From DASWIG01 sp965371445 (GTDB lineage: Bacteria; Acidobacteriota; Thermoanaerobaculia; Multivoradales; J023), in the NCBI GenBank assembly GCA_965371445.1, contig CBDUYN010000140.1, forward strand, positions 1 to 26,993: a stretch of DNA of 26,993 nt, written 5' to 3'. Shown one piece after another: positions 1 to 12,653 of this stretch; the stretch's first letter is position 1; every line of letters begins with the position of its first letter. The position numbers were made by a program, and so were the translations under genes. The notes under the pieces are model-generated. The model worked only from the letters and a program-made list of their open reading frames with translations. It searched no databases and was not told the DNA's origin.

Positions 1-1
1 C

Positions 2-55
2 TACCTGTGGACCGACGGCTACCTGTGGACCGACGGCTACCTGTGGACCGACGGC
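2..55 (+). repeat. Three perfect 18-bp tandem repeats encoding YLWTDG
   Basis: The unit TACCTGTGGACCGACGGC occurs three times with no mismatch at 2-19, 20-37 and 38-55. Because the array touches the window edge there are probably more copies upstream. The period is a multiple of three, so copy number can change without breaking the reading frame. Confidence 0.95.
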
Positions 56-100
56 CTGACCGAGACGGCGGCGATCAACGGCTGGGTGGCGCAGGAGTAG
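2..100 (+). CDS. C-terminal end of a secreted S8 (subtilisin-like) serine protease, partial
   Basis: The reading frame is open from the window edge to a TAG at 98-100. It encodes three perfect YLWTDG hexapeptides followed by LTETAAINGWVAQE and the stop. Tails of repeated Y-[LM]-W-[ST]-D-[AG] hexapeptides are known to me from the C-termini of bacterial subtilisin-family (S8) proteases, so I assign the gene to that family; the catalytic domain lies outside the window. The stop is only 14 nt before the start of the following hybrid kinase, so the two are probably co-transcribed. The 115-4869 frame can be extended upstream through this stretch in another register, but that register gives an arginine-rich peptide with no signal sequence and is not the real one. 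What the repeat does (surface attachment or a stalk) is unknown. Confidence 0.6.
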   Translation, partial: YLWTDGYLWTDGYLWTDGLTETAAINGWVAQE

Positions 101-114
101 ACGGAGGTGAACGC

Positions 115-4869
<4,755 letters not shown>

Positions 4870-4881
4870 TCCCCCCAGCGT

Positions 4882-4911
4882 GAGCACCGCTTCGAGAAAC
4901 GGGTGGTGCTC
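4882..4911. terminator. Possible weak hairpin after the hybrid kinase
   Basis: GAGCACC (4882-4888) can pair with GGTGCTC (4905-4911) across a 16-nt loop between the two convergent genes. There is no clear T-tract, so a terminator role is only a possibility. Confidence 0.25.
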
Positions 4912-4942
4912 TTGATCGACGAGACCGGCCGCGGCCGCTCCT

Positions 4943-5836
4943 CTACGCCGGATCCACCCGGTCGAGAAAAGCGAGGACCGCGGACGAGAAGCGCTCCGGG
5001 TCTTCCAACATCGGGTAGTGGCCGAGGTCCTCAAGCCAGGTCAGCTCGGCGCCGGGGATCTCCGCGGCAAGCCGCTCGGCGATCGCCGGCACCGCAACCG
5101 GGTCGCGGCGTCCCCAGAGGACGTGCGCCGGGACGTCGAGCCGTTCGAGCGCGCCGACCCAGCGGCGCTCGAAGCGGCGGCGCTCGTCGAGGTAGAGCGA
5201 GATCTGGTGGGTCCTCAGATGGCCGTCGTCATGGCGGACGGCTTCCCACATGGCGTCGAGGTCGGCGTCGAGGGCCCGGGAGCGCCGGCCCCACAGCCGC
5301 CGTAGGACGGCTTTGAAGTAGCCGCGCCAGACGACGCGTCCGAGGATCGGTCCCCAGAAGGGCGAGCGGGCCAGGCGCTGCGAGGCTCGCAGCCGCGCGA
5401 GGTCCAGATGGACGCTGCCGTTGGTGAGCGTGACGCTCCTGAGCTCGAGGGGAATGCCGCCCCGCTCGCGGCGGGCCAGGATCTCGGTGGCGACGCTGGT
5501 GCCGTAGTCGTGAGCCAACAAATGTCCCGACCTCACCCCGAGCTCCTGCCAGACGCCGAGCGCCACCTCGGCCTGCTCGAGCAACGAGTACGAGTACTCG
5601 ACGGGCTTGGCCGAGAAACCGAAGCCCGGGTGGTCATGGAGGACGAGGCGGCGGCGGCGCGCCCAGGAGTCGAGGCAGCGGTGGAAGTCGAACGACGAGG
5701 TCGGAAAGCCGTGCAGGACCAGGAGCGCCTCCCCCTGCGCCTCCTCGACCGGGGGGACGTCGGCGGCAAAGATCGCCAGGCCGGCGACGTTCAGCCCCCG
5801 AGCACGGGCACGCCACGATGCAAGCGTCGGTTCCAC
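4943..5836 (-). CDS. Alpha/beta hydrolase with Asp nucleophile (haloalkane dehalogenase / epoxide hydrolase / MEST-like)
   Basis: This 297-aa protein starts with GTG at 5836; no strong ribosome binding site is visible, so the start is uncertain. It shows the alpha/beta hydrolase landmarks in order. HGFPTSSFDF supplies the oxyanion HGxP motif, DHPGFGFS follows, and the nucleophile elbow is A-H-D-Y-G. The acid loop is LWGRRDP and the catalytic His is in DLGHYPMLEDP. The elbow carries Asp, not Ser, which is typical of haloalkane dehalogenases, epoxide hydrolases and MEST-type proteins, not esterases or lipases. No signal peptide is seen, so it is probably cytoplasmic. It stands alone on the minus strand, convergent with the hybrid kinase and divergent from the next kinase-like gene. 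The substrate cannot be told from the sequence. Confidence 0.85.
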   Translation of the reverse strand: MEPTLASWRARARGLNVAGLAIFAADVPPVEEAQGEALLVLHGFPTSSFDFHRCLDSWARRRRLVLHDHPGFGFSAKPVEYSYSLLEQAEVALGVWQELGVRSGHLLAHDYGTSVATEILARRERGGIPLELRSVTLTNGSVHLDLARLRASQRLARSPFWGPILGRVVWRGYFKAVLRRLWGRRSRALDADLDAMWEAVRHDDGHLRTHQISLYLDERRRFERRWVGALERLDVPAHVLWGRRDPVAVPAIAERLAAEIPGAELTWLEDLGHYPMLEDPERFSSAVLAFLDRVDPA

Positions 5837-5977
5837 GCGGCGATTCTACGCCAGAGTGTCGCCCGGCGTTCTCCTTGCCGTGCTATCGTTGTCCCGGGAG
5901 AGTAGGAAATCGTCCGGCTCTGACCTGGTTCTCCTGGCCGGGGGCCATCCCGACGAAATCTCGGAAAGGTTGCGCTG

Positions 5978-7171
5978 ATGGGATCCCAGACTCAGCAAGA
6001 CCAGGCGTCGCTCGTGAAGCTCGAGAGCCTGAGCACCCTGGCCGGTGGCATCGCCGAGGACTTCAACAACCTCCTGGTGGGCATCCTCGCCCACGCGGGC
6101 CTCGCCCGCAAGGCCCTCGCGACCCCCTCGTCGAGCGCTCTGGAGGCGGCCCGCGAGAACATCGAGCAGGTCGAGGCGACGGCGATGCAAGCCGCCAACC
6201 TGACCAAGAAGCTCCTCGCTTTCTCCGGCAAGGCGAAGCTCAGCACGCGGCCGGTCGACCTCGCCCACCTGCTCCACGAGATGAAGCAGATCCTGCGGGG
6301 ATCGGTCGACGACGACGTGGAGCTGGAGATGAACCTGACGTCGCAGCTGCCCTTCATCGAGGCCGATCCGGCCCAGATCCGCCAGCTGATGGTCCATCTG
6401 CTGACCAACGCCTCCGACGCCCTCGAGGGTCGTAGCGACGCTCACCTGGACGTCGGGACCGGGATCGTCGAGCTCGACGGTGGCGAGGAAGAGGAGTACC
6501 TCCCCGGCAAGCTCCCCCCGGGCCGCTACATCTACATCACCGTCTCCGACACCGGCTGCGGGATGGGCGAGGCGACGCTCGCCAAGGTCTTCGATCCGTT
6601 CTTCACCACCAAGTCGAGCGGTCACGGCCTGGGGCTCGCGGCCGTCCTGGGCATCGTCCAGGGTCATCGCGGGGCCCTCCAGGTCGAGAGCCGCCTCGGA
6701 GTAGGGACGACCGTGAAGGTCCTTTTCCCGTGCTCACCGAGCAAGAAACAGGTGCCGGCCGTCTCTCAGGTCGAGAAGCCGACTCCGGCCGCCGCCACGG
6801 TCCTGGTGGTCGACGACGACCCGACGGTCCGCAAGGTCACCCACAGGATCCTCACCTCCGCGGGCTACGGCGTGGCGAGCGCCACCGACGGCGTCCAGGC
6901 GATCGAGAGGGTTCGCGAGCTCGGCTCCGAGATCGCCCTCGTGCTCCTGGACCTCAGGATGCCGCGGATGGGCGGCGCGGAGACCCTCGACGAGATCCGG
7001 CGTCTGCGCCCCAACCTGCCGATCATCGTCTCCAGCGCCTACGACCCGCAGGAGGGAGCCGACGGGCTGAGCCAGCGCCTGGCCGCGAGCTTCCTACCCA
7101 AGCCCTACAGCCCCCAGGACTTGACGACGCTCGTCAACTGGCTCATCGAAGCGGCGAAGAAGGGCGCGTAG
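5978..7171 (+). CDS. Soluble histidine kinase-like protein with receiver domain; phospho-acceptor His replaced by Glu
   Basis: This 397-aa protein has an ATG preceded by GGAAAGG. It begins almost directly with the HisKA segment; there is no PAS, GAF or membrane segment. In this family the H-box reads AGGIAHDFNNLL, but here it is AGGIAEDFNNLL. Codon GAG at 6056-6058 puts Glu27 where the phosphorylated His belongs. The ATPase domain looks intact: N-box LTNASDAL, G1 DTGCGMG, FDPFFTTK and GHGLGL. The C-terminal receiver (about 275-390) keeps D325 in LVLLDLRMP and Lys in LPKPYSP. It should therefore be unable to autophosphorylate in the normal way, and may be a pseudokinase or scaffold, or a receiver charged by another kinase. 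Its 3' end overlaps the convergent glycosyltransferase gene by 29 bp. Confidence 0.9.
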   Translation: MGSQTQQDQASLVKLESLSTLAGGIAEDFNNLLVGILAHAGLARKALATPSSSALEAARENIEQVEATAMQAANLTKKLLAFSGKAKLSTRPVDLAHLLHEMKQILRGSVDDDVELEMNLTSQLPFIEADPAQIRQLMVHLLTNASDALEGRSDAHLDVGTGIVELDGGEEEEYLPGKLPPGRYIYITVSDTGCGMGEATLAKVFDPFFTTKSSGHGLGLAAVLGIVQGHRGALQVESRLGVGTTVKVLFPCSPSKKQVPAVSQVEKPTPAAATVLVVDDDPTVRKVTHRILTSAGYGVASATDGVQAIERVRELGSEIALVLLDLRMPRMGGAETLDEIRRLRPNLPIIVSSAYDPQEGADGLSQRLAASFLPKPYSPQDLTTLVNWLIEAAKKGA

Positions 7172-8273
7172 CGGCGACGCCCTCCAGAGCGTCGTCGAGG
7201 CGAGGACCGAGACGCGGCCACTCGAAGCGATGGACGGCGCGGCGACCGATGTCGCCGTCGCCCTGCCAGAGATCGCCGGCCTCGAGCCGCCGGGCAAGCT
7301 CCGCCAGACGCTCGACAAGGTGGCGCACCTTGCCGTCGTAGAAAAACCGGGAACGCACCTCGCCGGGGACGTCCGCCAGGAGCTCCGGATAGGAAAGCCG
7401 CTCCGGCAGGAGCGGATAGCAGCCGGCGGCGATCGCCTCGACGACCGAGACGCCGAAAAACTCGTGGCTCGCCGTCGACACGAAGACGTCGGCCTCGGCC
7501 AGGGCGGCTTCGTAGCCCTCGCGGCGCGGCTGGTAGCCCCAGCGGTCGATCCGTTCGGCGAACGCCTCGCGGGCCTGGGCGAAGACCTCGGGCACACGGC
7601 GGAACTGCTCCCCGAGAACGCTCACGCGAAACTCGACGCGGCGCTTGCGGAGCGGTTCCAAGGCCGCGAAGAAGTCTTCCGGGTTCTTGTCGTGCTCCCA
7701 CCGCGCCGCCCAGAGGATCCGCAACGGCCCCGGCCGCCGGCCGCCGCGCCTGGCCGGCGGGCTTATCCCCTGCGGATGGACCGCGGAGCGCTCCCGGATC
7801 GCCTCCACCTCGGCGAAGGGCTGGTAGTCGGGCATGCGTTTCAACATCCGTTGCAGCGCTTCCAGAAAGGAGTCGCGGTGGAAAGCCGAGTTGAACCAGA
7901 CGGCGTCGGCGGCCAGCGCCGTCGTCATGTTGGTCAGGGCGAAGTGGAGGTCGCGTTCCTTTTCGACCCGCACCGGGTAGGTCAGCTGGTTCTCGTGGAA
8001 GTAGGCCACGGCCGGCAGCGCCGCGACCTCGCGCGACGCCAGACCCCGGAGCTCCGCCAGGCTCAGCATGTCGGAGCCGAGGAGGACGTCCCAGCCGCCA
8101 ACGAGCTTCGCGAGCTCCCCGGCCACGGTCACCGCGCCATGGCGCATGCGCCATTTCCACTTGTAGGGCGGCAGGGTGACGAGCGTCCAGTCGTGGCGGC
8201 TCACCTCGCGCCAACCGTCGAGGAAGACGCGGTGGCTGCCGCCATAGTAGGGCTCGATCGCAAGCAGCCGCAT
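7143..8273 (-). CDS. tRNA-queuosine alpha-mannosyltransferase homologue (GTDC1/QTMAN, DUF3524 + GT4-like)
   Basis: This 376-aa protein starts at ATG 8273; the open frame runs further upstream but that part is antisense to the kinase gene and unlike the family. The N-terminus closely follows human GTDC1: IEPYYGGSHRVFLDGW, then LPPYKWKWRMRHGA, YFHENQLTYPV and FNSAFHRDSFL. The C-terminal half is a GT-B glycosyltransferase domain with ILWAARWEHDKNPEDFF and the nucleotide-sugar site VSTASHEFFGVSVVEAIAAGC. GTDC1 is known to attach mannose to queuosine at the wobble base of tRNA-Asp, and I infer a queuosine-modifying or related tRNA/hydroxyl glycosylation role. No queuosine biosynthesis genes are in the window. 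The nearby tRNA-Leu is not a queuosine tRNA, so the proximity is probably accidental. Confidence 0.85.
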   Translation of the reverse strand: MRLLAIEPYYGGSHRVFLDGWREVSRHDWTLVTLPPYKWKWRMRHGAVTVAGELAKLVGGWDVLLGSDMLSLAELRGLASREVAALPAVAYFHENQLTYPVRVEKERDLHFALTNMTTALAADAVWFNSAFHRDSFLEALQRMLKRMPDYQPFAEVEAIRERSAVHPQGISPPARRGGRRPGPLRILWAARWEHDKNPEDFFAALEPLRKRRVEFRVSVLGEQFRRVPEVFAQAREAFAERIDRWGYQPRREGYEAALAEADVFVSTASHEFFGVSVVEAIAAGCYPLLPERLSYPELLADVPGEVRSRFFYDGKVRHLVERLAELARRLEAGDLWQGDGDIGRRAVHRFEWPRLGPRLDDALEGVAATRPSSPLR

Positions 8274-8299
8274 GGCGCGAAGCCTACCAAAGGTCGAGC

Positions 8300-8383
8300 T
8301 GGTGCCGGAGATGGGATTCGAACCCACACGCCCGAAGGCGGCGGATTTTAAGTCCGCTGCGTCTGCCCTTTCGCCACTCCGGC
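8300..8383 (-). tRNA. tRNA-Leu (anticodon TAA)
   Basis: Read on the minus strand, a 7-bp acceptor GCCGGAG/CTCCGGC closes the molecule, with discriminator A and an encoded CCA (8300-8302). The D arm is GCG...CGC with GGCAGACGC. The anticodon stem GCGGA/TCCGC has a 7-nt loop CTTAAAA, which places anticodon TAA at 8348-8350. A long variable arm CGCC-TTCG-GGCG makes it class II, as expected for Leu. The T arm is GTGGG-TTCGAAT-CCCAT. All parts are intact. Confidence 0.97.
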
Positions 8384-8393
8384 GCCGCCTCCA

Positions 8394-8421
8394 AGCATAG
8401 CAGAGGAGGCCGAGCGCCAAA
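8394..8421 (-). promoter_or_regulatory. Candidate promoter of the tRNA-Leu gene
   Basis: On the minus strand a TATGCT -10 box (8394-8399) lies 10 nt before the mature tRNA 5' end. A weak -35-like TTTGGC (8416-8421) sits 16 nt further upstream. The position is right for a tRNA promoter; the -35 match is poor. Confidence 0.35.
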
Positions 8422-8477
8422 TCGGCTAGACTAGCCGGAAACCGCCCCCTGGCCGAAGCTCGAACGCCGAGACACCC

Positions 8478-11400
8478 GTGAAAACCCTCCCGCGCACAAA
8501 GCGATTGCCTCCGGCGCTCGAGACCGCCGTTCTCCTGACGCTGGCCGCGGTCTTCCTGCTGCCGGCGGTGGCGGGGGCAGCGGTGCTCTTGATCGCCGCC
8601 GTCCTTTGGTTCCTCGGCCGTCCGCCGCGGCGCGAGGCGTACCTGGTGGTGAGCGGCCTGGTGGCGACCGCGGCCCTGGTCTGGGGCGGGGCCATCTGGG
8701 AGCGGCGTGCCGAGCCGTCGGAGCCCGCCTGGCTCGCGAGCGTCGAAGAAGGCTACGCGGCTTTTCTCGACGAGCTCGAGGACGCCGGCCACGCCGCCGT
8801 CGCGTCGCTTTACGAGATCGATGCCGAGGAGCGGACCCGCCTCACGATTTTCGACCACCTCCAGCGGCTGGTCGAGGAGGATCCGCTTTACCGGGACAAG
8901 ACCCTGGTCTTCTACGACCCGGACGGCGAGGCAGTGGCCTGGGCCGGCCCCGGCCTCCTGCACGAGCCCGAGCCGGAGGAGCTGCCGGTCAAGGGCCTTG
9001 CCTTTCGCCGCGGCTACTTCGCGGTGACGCTCTACACCGTCGTGCCTCTCGACTCGACCCAGCGTGCCCATCGCCTGCTGGTCGGACGCAGCTTTCCCGT
9101 CGATTCCGTGCCCTTCGCCCCCGGCGAGCCGCCGGGTCCCTGGGTCTGGTCGCTTGGCGCGGGCGAGAGCGTGGGGAAAGAGGAGGTGCGCATCCGGCCG
9201 CGAGACGACGGCCCGGCGCTTTTCCTGCTTCCCAGGGCGGTGAACGCCGGCGTCGAGCAAGAGCGCCCGCGGTGGTGGACGCCGGCCTGGTGGGCCGAAG
9301 CGCTCGACCGCCTGGCCCCCACCGTCCTCGGCCTCGTCTACCTGACGCTGGCGTTCCTGCGGGGTGTGCTCCCGGTGGTGGCTTCGCGGGACGAGACGTC
9401 CACGCCGGCGAACGGGGACGGCCGGCGGGCGCTTTCGGCAGGGCTCTTGACCACCGCGGGAATCGCGGTCCTCGGCGGCGCGGCACGCCTGGCGATCCCC
9501 TATCACCTGGCCGCCGTCGGCGCCACGGCGCTCGCCGCCTGGGGCTTCCTGCGCCGCCGGCGTCCGAGCCTGCGCGACAGCGGCGCCGAGCTGCCGGGAG
9601 GCCTGGCGGTGCTGGTGCTGACCGGCCTCGCCTGGTGGTTCCAGAGCGAGGTCGGCCTCTGCGACCTGGCGGACAACCTCGGAGGAGGTGACGAGGTCCT
9701 GGCCCTGCGGCTGACGGGATGCTTCGCGGCTCTGGGGCTCTTGAGCCTCGCCGGCTGGCACCGTGGGCCGGCGCTGGGCGACCGCTCGGCCTGGACGGCC
9801 GTCGTCTTTCTGCTCGCCGCGGCGGCGACCCACGACTGGCCGCTCGGCGCGTTGCCCCTCCTGTCGATCGGTGGCGCCGCCACGGCGCGCTGGCTGCGAG
9901 GGCTCGACCTGCGCAGCCGCCCCATGGCGATGGGGGGAGTCCTGCTGCTCGCCGCCATGACGGCCGCCACGAGTTGGGAGATCGCCTACCGCGAGCATTT
10001 CCGCAGGCAGTTGGAGACGGACTACCTGCCGCGGGTGGCGCCGCCGAGCCGCACCGAGGCCAACGACCTACACACTGAGATCCATGACCACTTCGAAGGC
10101 TACGAGCTGCGCTTGGTCATGCCGCCTGGCGTCGCGGCGGGCGAGGAGGCGAGCGTCGACCCTCAAGACCTCGCCTTCACGCTGTGGCGGAGCTCGCCCC
10201 TGCCCAAGCGCGACGGCGCCTCGGCGTTGGTGATCACACTGGAGGACGGCTCGCGCTCGAGCTTCTCTTTCGGCCTGCAGCTCGACCGCGACCTGCGCGT
10301 CAAGCAAGACCCGGAGAGCTTTCCCATCCCGAGGACGCCCGCCTGGCACGACGCCATCGTCTATGGAGAAGCCCCACTGCTGCTCGACGGCCGCTTGTGG
10401 GGACAGGCCCTCTACACCTTCATGCCACGGCCCGGTTTCCGTCTCGAGGTCAACGAGATCTCTGAGCTCGAATCGGCGCTCGTCCGCGGCGCACACCGCC
10501 GAGCCGCCGACGGGCTCCCACGGCCGGTGCTCTTCGGGGTCTACGACGCGACGGGTGACGCGATCTCCAGCCCCTGGGAAGGCACGCCGCCCCTCGAAGA
10601 CACCCTTCTCGAGGCGGGACGCGGGACGGCACGTCTTCCCGCCGGCCGTTTCTGGTACTTCGCGTCAACCTACGACGAAGTCTACGAGGTGCTTTTCCTG
10701 GAGCAGCTCGGGTGGCAAGCCGGCCTGGAACGGGTGTGGGTCCACGCCCTCGGATCGCTGCTCGTGATCTCCGGCCTCGTGGTGTTGACCGCGTTGCCGC
10801 GTTCGCTCGCCGTGGTCCGCCATTTGCTCGACCGCGTGCTCTACTCGTACTCGATTCGCCTCATGTTGGTCTATACGGCGCTCCTGCTCTTGCCGCTCGT
10901 GGCGTTGAACCTCGTGCTCCTGCGAGGCTTCGAAGAACGGCTGCGCCGCGATCAACAGGATCAGGGGCTTGTCGCCCTCTCCTCGGCGCGGCTTTTCCTG
11001 CTCGACTACCTGCGGGGGGTCGACCCGGGCTTCAGCATCGACACGCAGCTGAATCGGGATTTCTTGAAATGGGTTTCGCAGATAGTACGCCACCCGGTGA
11101 ACCTCTACTGGGGCAGCCGGTTCCTCGAGTCGAGCCAGCCGGAGCTTTTTACCTCGGGGCTCCTGCCCGAGCGCATCCCCGGCGAGGTCTTCTCGCGCCT
11201 GGCAATTCTCAGACACGAAGTGGGCTCGCGCACCCGGCACAGCGGCCAGACCGCCTACCTCGAGCTCTATACCCCCCTCGACGTCTTCGGCGGCTCCCAG
11301 GGCCTCTACCTCTCGGTACCGCTCCTCGCCCAGGAGGAGGAGGTGGCCCGCGAGCTCGAGATGATCGAGCGCCGGGCGGTGCTCGTGACGACCGCGCTTT

Positions 11401-12653
11401 TCATCCTCCTGCTCGCCGTGGGGAGCCGTCTCGCACGGAGCTTCACGACCCCGATCATGGCGCTGATCGACGGCACCCGGGAGATCGCCGACGGCGCGGG
11501 CTTCCTCTCCGTAACGCCGCGCGAGCACGAGCTCGGCAAGCTCGCCGACGCCATCGACGACATGGCACGGCACATCGCCGAAGGACGCCGCGAGCTTCTG
11601 GCCGAGAAGCTGGTCGTCGAGCGCATGGTGGAGAACATCACCTCCGCCGTCGTGTCGCTCGACCACGAGCGGCGGGTCCTCCTGCACAACCGGGTGGCGA
11701 GGGAGCTGCTGGGCACCGAGGTCGGCCAGGAGATCGACGCCGCCCTCGACGGCAAGCCGGCTCTCGCCCCCGTGGCCGAGTTCCTGGCGGCGGGCGACGA
11801 CGCCCGCGAGGCGACGGTGGAGCTCGCCGGCAATCAAGGCGAGGTGCGCGAGTGGACCCTGACCTGGGTGCCGATACCGGGGCCCGACGACCCGGCGGCG
11901 CTCCTCGTCGTCGACGACGCCACCGAGGTGCTCCGCGGCCAGCGTCTCGAGGCCTGGGCCGAGATGGCACGGATCATCGCCCACGAGATCAAGAACCCCC
12001 TGACGCCCATCCGCCTCTCGGCCGAGCACATGCAGCAGGTCTACCGCAACGATCCCGAGCGCCTGGGCGAGGTCTTCGAGCGCTGTACGGACAACATCCT
12101 GAAACAGGTCGAGGAGCTGCGCGACATCGCGTCGGACTTCTCGATCTACAGCCGCATTCCCCGCGCGGAGCTCGCCGAGGGCGACCTCGTCGCCGCCATG
12201 AAGGAGCTCGTCGACGCGTACCACGGTACCTCGCCCGAAGGGATCGACCTCACCTTCGAGGCCGATGGCGAGGAGCTTTCCACCCGCTTCGACCCGAAGC
12301 TGCTGGGCCGCGCCGTGCGCAACCTCCTGGAGAACGCCCTGCGGGCCACCGCCGGCAAGGCCAAGAGCGACGAGACCGGCGTGAAGCTCCGAGTCGAGCG
12401 CCGACGGGAGGAGGCCAGGATCTCCGTCCTCGACTCCGGGCCGGGGGTCGAGCCCGAGAACCTGGCCCGGATCTTCGATCCCTACTTCTCGACCCACGAG
12501 ACGGGGACCGGCCTCGGCCTCGCCATCTCCAAACGCATCGTCGAAGAGCACGCCGGAGTCCTCGAAGCGCACAACCGCCCTGGCGGCGGGCTCGTGGTAA
12601 CGATTACAATTCCCCGGGTAGAGGCAAGAATCGAGCGAGGAGGTACATCATGA
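8478..12653 (+). CDS. NtrY-like membrane sensor histidine kinase (multi-TM, HAMP, PAS, HisKA, HATPase)
   Basis: This 1391-aa protein starts at GTG 8478 with no strong ribosome binding site. Two N-terminal helices (about 15-37 and 52-72) are followed by an extracytoplasmic region. A helix-rich block covers about 277-500, then comes a second extracytoplasmic region (about 500-750) and further helices near 755-776, 793-815 and 967-985, roughly eleven to twelve in all. HAMP (about 987-1040) begins with the typical FTTPIMALIDGTREIADG. A PAS-like segment follows, then HisKA with H1169 in AHEIKNPLTPIRLSAEHM and HATPase_c with NLLENAL, DSGPGVEPE and GTGLGLAISKRI. The HisKA wording and HAMP-PAS order match NtrY-type kinases. 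No response regulator gene adjoins it, so its partner is elsewhere. The gene ends in an ATGA overlap with the lipoprotein gene, implying a shared function. Confidence 0.9.
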   Translation: MKTLPRTKRLPPALETAVLLTLAAVFLLPAVAGAAVLLIAAVLWFLGRPPRREAYLVVSGLVATAALVWGGAIWERRAEPSEPAWLASVEEGYAAFLDELEDAGHAAVASLYEIDAEERTRLTIFDHLQRLVEEDPLYRDKTLVFYDPDGEAVAWAGPGLLHEPEPEELPVKGLAFRRGYFAVTLYTVVPLDSTQRAHRLLVGRSFPVDSVPFAPGEPPGPWVWSLGAGESVGKEEVRIRPRDDGPALFLLPRAVNAGVEQERPRWWTPAWWAEALDRLAPTVLGLVYLTLAFLRGVLPVVASRDETSTPANGDGRRALSAGLLTTAGIAVLGGAARLAIPYHLAAVGATALAAWGFLRRRRPSLRDSGAELPGGLAVLVLTGLAWWFQSEVGLCDLADNLGGGDEVLALRLTGCFAALGLLSLAGWHRGPALGDRSAWTAVVFLLAAAATHDWPLGALPLLSIGGAATARWLRGLDLRSRPMAMGGVLLLAAMTAATSWEIAYREHFRRQLETDYLPRVAPPSRTEANDLHTEIHDHFEGYELRLVMPPGVAAGEEASVDPQDLAFTLWRSSPLPKRDGASALVITLEDGSRSSFSFGLQLDRDLRVKQDPESFPIPRTPAWHDAIVYGEAPLLLDGRLWGQALYTFMPRPGFRLEVNEISELESALVRGAHRRAADGLPRPVLFGVYDATGDAISSPWEGTPPLEDTLLEAGRGTARLPAGRFWYFASTYDEVYEVLFLEQLGWQAGLERVWVHALGSLLVISGLVVLTALPRSLAVVRHLLDRVLYSYSIRLMLVYTALLLLPLVALNLVLLRGFEERLRRDQQDQGLVALSSARLFLLDYLRGVDPGFSIDTQLNRDFLKWVSQIVRHPVNLYWGSRFLESSQPELFTSGLLPERIPGEVFSRLAILRHEVGSRTRHSGQTAYLELYTPLDVFGGSQGLYLSVPLLAQEEEVARELEMIERRAVLVTTALFILLLAVGSRLARSFTTPIMALIDGTREIADGAGFLSVTPREHELGKLADAIDDMARHIAEGRRELLAEKLVVERMVENITSAVVSLDHERRVLLHNRVARELLGTEVGQEIDAALDGKPALAPVAEFLAAGDDAREATVELAGNQGEVREWTLTWVPIPGPDDPAALLVVDDATEVLRGQRLEAWAEMARIIAHEIKNPLTPIRLSAEHMQQVYRNDPERLGEVFERCTDNILKQVEELRDIASDFSIYSRIPRAELAEGDLVAAMKELVDAYHGTSPEGIDLTFEADGEELSTRFDPKLLGRAVRNLLENALRATAGKAKSDETGVKLRVERRREEARISVLDSGPGVEPENLARIFDPYFSTHETGTGLGLAISKRIVEEHAGVLEAHNRPGGGLVVTITIPRVEARIERGGTS

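Noticed and set aside
8274..9998. Upstream extension of the glycosyltransferase frame across the tRNA and into the kinase gene.
   Set aside because: The family N-terminus starts exactly at ATG 8273; the extension is antisense to the tRNA-flanking sequence and kinase codons and has no domain.
10712..12649. Upstream extension of the lipoprotein frame inside the NtrY-like kinase.
   Set aside because: It is an Arg/Pro/Gly-rich shadow; the signal peptide with lipobox and the GAGGAGGT site fix the start at 12650.
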